Shown here in pieces: positions 23,878 through 26,782 of a DNA stretch of 26,782 nt. The notes beneath the pieces were generated by a model. That model was not told the origin of the DNA. It made no database searches and saw only the letters and a program-made list of their open reading frames with translations. Numbering within the stretch: the stretch's first letter is position 1; every line of letters begins with the position of its first letter. A program made the position numbers and the translations under genes. The stretch is from an uncultured Eubacteriales bacterium (GTDB taxonomy: Bacteria > Bacillota_A > Clostridia > Lachnospirales > Cellulosilyticaceae). The DNA is taken from positions 1 through 26,782 of the forward strand of contig USPX01000008.1 of NCBI GenBank assembly GCA_900556665.1, given 5' to 3'.

Positions 23878-25320
23878 CTATTTTATTTGTGTTACATTAT
23901 AACCTTTTTGTTTAAGTTGGTCAATTACACCATTATTCGTATGACTAATATAATGTGCCGCACCAACTATAATGAAATATGTATTCTTCTCATCACTCTT
24001 TAAACAGCTTTCAATTTTTTCAGCCATTTTTTTATCACGATTTGTAATAAGTTTTTGAGTATATTCTGCAGCTAATTCCTTATCCCTTATACCATCATCT
24101 TGACTATAGTATTGTTTAAAGCCTTCTGTATCTCCATCTTTCATTAAGGTAAGCCACTGACTACTCATTTTATCTAACTCCCAAAAATCTTCATAAGTCC
24201 AATCTGAATAATCAGGTGCGTATAAGTAACTTACCAAATCTTGCAGTAATAATGTTTCTTGTAAATCATCAGAAAAACTATCAAACATATTCGCTTGTAA
24301 CTCATAACTCTCTAAACCATAAATTTCTTTACCATCAAACTGAGCTTTTGAAAAGAAATAATTATCTACACCATAGTCTGCTGGTTCTTGAGATTCATCA
24401 TCTATATATATCCCATCACTATTTAAAGAAGATATATAATTACTCAAATACCATACCTTTAACCTACTCATTTCCTCTTCGGTCAAATCTAATAAATCAC
24501 TATACTGTAATAATAATTCATATGATGCCTTAGAAATATGATCTTTCAATGTAGTCCCATCTTTATATACCACTTTATCTACAAACTTTTCATAGTCTGC
24601 TTCATCACTTTCATCAATCTCAAATCCTACTACATCTGCCTTATCATAAGCTTCTAAAACCTTCTTACTAAAAGGATATAACCTAGCATCTGCTGCATGT
24701 ACAGACCCTAAAAGATAAACCTCATTTTTGCCACCCTCTACCTTCCAGAAATATCCCTTAGTAGTTGCATCTAACTCTTCATATAACCAATCAATTAGGC
24801 GGGTTCCTAATAAAATTCCTTCCTCTACTGTACATGGTCTTTTTAATGCCTCATTGCTTGTTTTTTGATCAATAATACCATGTTTTTTCATAAATGAAAT
24901 AGCATCTATATTTTCTAAACCCAACTCTTTAGGATAGGCATATTCTTTAAGTCCAGAAAATAACTGTTTTAAAACTTCTGCCTTTGTATTGTTCTTAATA
25001 ACAGCCTCATCATAACTACCTATATATTTGGTGTCTTTAATATCACCAATTTTACCAATTATACCATTGCGTAGTTCTTGAATCTGCTCCTTACTCATTT
25101 GTGCTTTAAAATCATCATGCCAATCTAATGGATAAATACCATAATTTTGCCCCTCCATTATAGTATCTACAGCCCACTCACTTGGATAACCCTTAGTATC
25201 CTCTTTAGACATTACATTAGGAGTAGCTACCTCTTCTGCCATTAAAGGTGTAATACTTAAAGCCCCAACTAATATAAATGCTCCCCATTTTCTCATTCTC
25301 TCTTTATAAGTATTCCTCAT
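23878..25320 (-). CDS. Exported TraB/GumN (TIKI-like) protein with SLH-like N-terminal region
   Basis: A 480-residue secreted protein. Residues 1-28 are a signal peptide (basic start, hydrophobic core KWGAFILVGALSI, cleavage probably after PLMA). Residues 45-180 look like two diverged S-layer-homology-type repeats (SEWAVDTIMEGQNYGIYP; a helix with the pattern ISFMKKHGII). The rest is a TraB/GumN domain: YLLGSVHAAD (G205-H208), GFEIDES, GLESYELQ, and a C-terminal GAAH (453-456). The paired GxxH motifs and the glutamates resemble TIKI-type metalloproteases, so protease activity at the cell surface is possible. No partner gene is obvious. A GAGGGGAA site precedes the ATG. The thi promoter lies in its 3' end. 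Confidence 0.88.
   Translation of the reverse strand: MRNTYKERMRKWGAFILVGALSITPLMAEEVATPNVMSKEDTKGYPSEWAVDTIMEGQNYGIYPLDWHDDFKAQMSKEQIQELRNGIIGKIGDIKDTKYIGSYDEAVIKNNTKAEVLKQLFSGLKEYAYPKELGLENIDAISFMKKHGIIDQKTSNEALKRPCTVEEGILLGTRLIDWLYEELDATTKGYFWKVEGGKNEVYLLGSVHAADARLYPFSKKVLEAYDKADVVGFEIDESDEADYEKFVDKVVYKDGTTLKDHISKASYELLLQYSDLLDLTEEEMSRLKVWYLSNYISSLNSDGIYIDDESQEPADYGVDNYFFSKAQFDGKEIYGLESYELQANMFDSFSDDLQETLLLQDLVSYLYAPDYSDWTYEDFWELDKMSSQWLTLMKDGDTEGFKQYYSQDDGIRDKELAAEYTQKLITNRDKKMAEKIESCLKSDEKNTYFIIVGAAHYISHTNNGVIDQLKQKGYNVTQIK
23896..23924 (-). promoter_or_regulatory. Promoter of the thi operon, inside the end of the TraB gene
   Basis: On the minus strand TTGACC (23924-23919) is followed after 17 nt by a perfect TATAAT (23901-23896). 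Both boxes lie within the last 16 codons of the TraB-family gene. Transcription would start near 23888, about 28 nt before the riboswitch aptamer. Confidence 0.7.
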
Positions 25321-25484
25321 CTTTCAATTCCCCTCATTTCTATATCTCTTTTTATTTATAGCTAATATATAGCACTAACCTTATAAAATATCTTTCTTAC
25401 TATACTTATTCCATTATACACCTTATCTCAGAAACAAATCCATTCACTTAAACTCATTTCTGATACATATAATTCCAGATATTA

Positions 25485-25540
25485 GAAAAAGCACCTCAGC
25501 AAATAAATAATTAAATTATTATCTTGCTAAGGTGCTTTTA
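25485..25540. terminator. Bidirectional terminator-like hairpin
   Basis: AAAAAGCACCT-C-AGCAA (from 25486) pairs with TTGCTAAGGTGCTTTT (to 25539), with one bulge, around an AT-rich loop. It has a U-tract on both strands. On the minus strand it lies after the tRNA terminator and before the TraB-family gene. The remainder of 25321-25569 is AT-rich, and I see nothing else in it. Confidence 0.7.
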
Positions 25541-25569
25541 TTCTTTGAAATCATATAATGCATATAACG

Positions 25570-25594
25570 AAAAAGGCCATCCTTCCGGATGACC
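25570..25594 (-). terminator. Terminator of the tRNA operon
   Basis: On the minus strand GGTCATCC and GGATGGCC form a stem (with G-U pairing) around a 4-nt loop, followed by TTTTTCG. It starts 8 nt after the tRNA-Ser 3' end. Confidence 0.85.
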
Positions 25595-25601
25595 TACCTA
25601 A

Positions 25602-25687
25602 CGCAGAGACTGGGATTCGAACCCAGGGAGGTGTTACCCTCGCCGGTTTTCAAGACCGGTGCCTTAAACCAACTCGACCATCTCTGC
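25602..25687 (-). tRNA. tRNA-Ser (anticodon TGA)
   Basis: On the minus strand the acceptor arms GCAGAGA (25687-25681) and TCTCTGC (25609-25603) pair perfectly, with discriminator G. The anticodon stem-loop is CCGGT-CTTGAAA-ACCGG, giving anticodon TGA. A long variable arm (GAGG..CCTC) marks a class II tRNA, and the T arm reads CTGGGTTCGAATCCCAG. CCA is not encoded. It is the second gene of a two-tRNA operon. Confidence 0.97.
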
Positions 25688-25722
25688 CTATTAAATTATT
25701 TATGCAGCTGGCTGAATAAATA

Positions 25723-25806
25723 TGCCCGAGACCGGAATCGAACCGGTACGAGGGTTAGCTCGCAGGATTTTAAGTCCTGTGCGTCTGCCAGTTCCGCCAC
25801 TCGGGC
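25723..25806 (-). tRNA. tRNA-Leu (anticodon TAA)
   Basis: On the minus strand GCCCGAG (25806-25800) pairs with CTCGGGC (25730-25724), with discriminator A. The anticodon stem-loop CAGGA-CTTAAAA-TCCTG gives anticodon TAA. The long variable arm and D arm (GTGGCGGAACTGGCAGACGC) are typical of tRNA-Leu, and the T arm is ACCGGTTCGATTCCGGT. CCA is not encoded. Confidence 0.97.
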
Positions 25807-25837
25807 ACGATACTTGCTCAACCGCTACTGCTCACTT

Positions 25838-25866
25838 AGTATATTACAAATACCGACTTACGTCAA
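25838..25866 (-). promoter_or_regulatory. Promoter of the tRNA-Leu/tRNA-Ser operon
   Basis: On the minus strand TTGACG (25866-25861) and TATACT (25843-25838) are separated by exactly 17 nt. A-rich DNA lies upstream, as is usual for strong stable-RNA promoters. Transcription should start near 25830, about 25 nt before tRNA-Leu. Confidence 0.85.
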
Positions 25867-25908
25867 TACTTTTTTTAAACTTTTTTTAGAAATTATTTTT
25901 TAAAATTT

Positions 25909-25944
25909 AATCCGCATGCTATGAACTATTTATGCATGCGGATT
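25909..25944 (-). terminator. Terminator-like hairpin after the unknown/Panacea gene pair
   Basis: AATCCGCATGC (25909-25919) pairs perfectly with GCATGCGGATT (25934-25944) around a 14-nt loop. On the minus strand AAATTTTAAAA follows, so the U-tract is short. It lies 38 nt past the stop at 25982. Confidence 0.6.
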
Positions 25945-25981
25945 CATCTTTTCTAATTATACTTTTATAACTTATTTATTA

Positions 25982-26374
25982 TTATGATGATATAGCTTTT
26001 AGCTTGCCCTCACTATACTTAATAGTAAGATTTAAATCAGCAATATTATCCCATCCTGTTTGTGCAATTTCTGAAATAATATTGCCATAATACATGCTTA
26101 CATCTGTTTTTTGCGCTTGACTCATATAAGGTGCTTTTTGAATACTATTGCTATAAATCTCCCTAATATCCATGCCTTCTGGTGTTATAAATTTACCATC
26201 TTTATTTTCTAGTTTTCTTAAATCATACCCTGTATGATTTTTTACTTCTCTATAAGCTTGAAACTTATTATATGTATTCTTTTCTATACTCTGCTTATCT
26301 GTATATCTAGTAAGCACATGATAAAACAAGTTTTCTGAGTTTCTATCTTTATTTAATTTATCTTCTATTGTCAT
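25982..26374 (-). CDS. Hypothetical protein next to a Panacea antitoxin-like gene
   Basis: A 130-residue soluble, charged protein with no signal peptide or membrane segment; I do not recognise it. The N-terminal half looks helical (LFYHVLTRYTDKQSIEKNTY), followed by YDLRKLENKDGKFITPEGMD and a helical stretch, and it ends in a strand-turn-strand. AGGGGG precedes the ATG. It begins only 17 nt after the stop of the Panacea-domain gene, with a terminator-like hairpin after its own stop, so the two form a small operon. In Panacea toxin-antitoxin pairs the neighbour of the Panacea gene is often the toxin, so a toxin role is a testable guess. A plain accessory or prophage gene is equally possible. 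Confidence 0.65.
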   Translation of the reverse strand: MTIEDKLNKDRNSENLFYHVLTRYTDKQSIEKNTYNKFQAYREVKNHTGYDLRKLENKDGKFITPEGMDIREIYSNSIQKAPYMSQAQKTDVSMYYGNIISEIAQTGWDNIADLNLTIKYSEGKLKAISS

Positions 26375-26391
26375 TACCCCCTGTTAATGTA

Positions 26392-26782
26392 TCATTTTAA
26401 ATTTGAATAATATCTTTTCATATCATCAAGAGATATTGAATCATAACCTGGTTGCCACTCACTTTTGCCTTGTCTTGCATTAATCCAAGGATCTTCGGTA
26501 TGAGTCAAAAGTTCTAATTCATTAGCAGATAAATGACCATATACTTTATAAATGTTCTGTAGAAATTCACATATTTCTATATTACTTTCTACATTATTAG
26601 GAATTTTAACTTCCCTAGGAATAGCCCTTGATCCATATGTTTTATATTGTGAATATAAGCTAGGCACAACAGGTCCATGAACCCATGCTTCTATATCGTC
26701 TTCAAATAATGGTTTATTTTTTATTGTTACATACCATGCTTGTGCATAGTAACAAAGTTTCTGCAATTTTTTATGGGACATA
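26392..26782 (-). CDS. Panacea-domain (DUF4065/SocA-like) protein, N-terminus outside the window
   Basis: The visible 129 residues contain the core of the Panacea/DUF4065 domain: KLQKLCYYAQAWYV, FEDDIEAWVHGPVVPSLYSQY and the C-terminal LSANELELLTHTEDPWINARQG. In other members about 15-25 residues precede the KLQKLxYYAQ helix, and the frame stays open to the window edge. The Met at 26781 is therefore probably internal and the gene is cut by the window. Panacea proteins act as antitoxins for many unrelated toxins and as SocA/GepA-type adaptors in phage and mobile regions. Its partner is probably the gene 17 nt downstream, or one upstream beyond the edge. Confidence 0.85.
   Translation of the reverse strand, partial: MSHKKLQKLCYYAQAWYVTIKNKPLFEDDIEAWVHGPVVPSLYSQYKTYGSRAIPREVKIPNNVESNIEICEFLQNIYKVYGHLSANELELLTHTEDPWINARQGKSEWQPGYDSISLDDMKRYYSNLK

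Noticed and set aside
25589..25903. A plus-strand frame of 104 codons.
   Set aside because: It runs antisense through both tRNA genes and the tRNA promoter, a typical artefact.

Overview
The window looks like the chromosome of a low-GC, Gram-positive anaerobe of the Clostridia, most likely Lachnospirales (Cellulosilyticum-like is a guess from gene style, not a database result). The evidence is the AT-rich intergenic DNA, strong AGGAGG-type ribosome binding sites, TTGACA/TATAAT promoters, and families typical of that group: a DUF4860 pseudopilin-like protein, a DUF6143 protein, a radical SAM/membrane protein pair and a TPP-riboswitch thi salvage operon. Nearly all genes, the 16S rRNA start and both tRNAs lie on the minus strand. 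The plus strand is C-rich, so the minus strand is probably the leading strand, with the fork moving from right to left.

Layout. 1-250: the 5' tip of a 16S rRNA gene with its leader and promoter. 316-2597: three little-known proteins, one with a SEC-C zinc motif, and two intergenic groups of DnaA-box-like 9-mers. 2980-8499: two large helicases, RecQ and a SWIM-SNF2 protein. 8652-15448: two MgtC/SapB membrane paralogs flank a NarL-type two-component system and a GspF/pseudopilin-like cluster that has no visible assembly ATPase. The second mgtC has a strong promoter followed by a terminator hairpin inside its own leader. 15573-19180: a probable vitamin B6 salvage locus (pyridoxamine kinase, an ECF S-component-like membrane protein and a radical SAM enzyme) divergent from a MocR/PdxR-type regulator. 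19346-20329: a small cytochrome b5-domain protein and a DUF6143 protein. 20614-23924: a thiamin salvage operon (thiM, a thiE-HAD fusion, thiD) with promoter, TPP riboswitch and riboswitch terminator. 23878-25320: an exported TraB/GumN protein. 25570-25866: a tRNA-Leu/tRNA-Ser operon with promoter and terminator. 25982-26782: an unknown protein next to a Panacea (DUF4065) antitoxin-like protein that runs off the window.

How the genes fit together. The two cofactor loci are salvage modules. ThiM and ThiD phosphorylate scavenged thiazole and pyrimidine, ThiE joins them, and TPP shuts the operon off through the riboswitch. PdxY-like kinase would trap B6 vitamers brought in by the S-component-like protein, with the MocR-type regulator sensing PLP. 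The observations most worth a second look are the mgtC leader attenuator with its overlapping small reading frame, the helically spaced DnaA-box cluster, the Panacea/unknown gene pair, the B6/radical SAM operon, the ThiE-HAD fusion and the ATPase-less pseudopilus locus.
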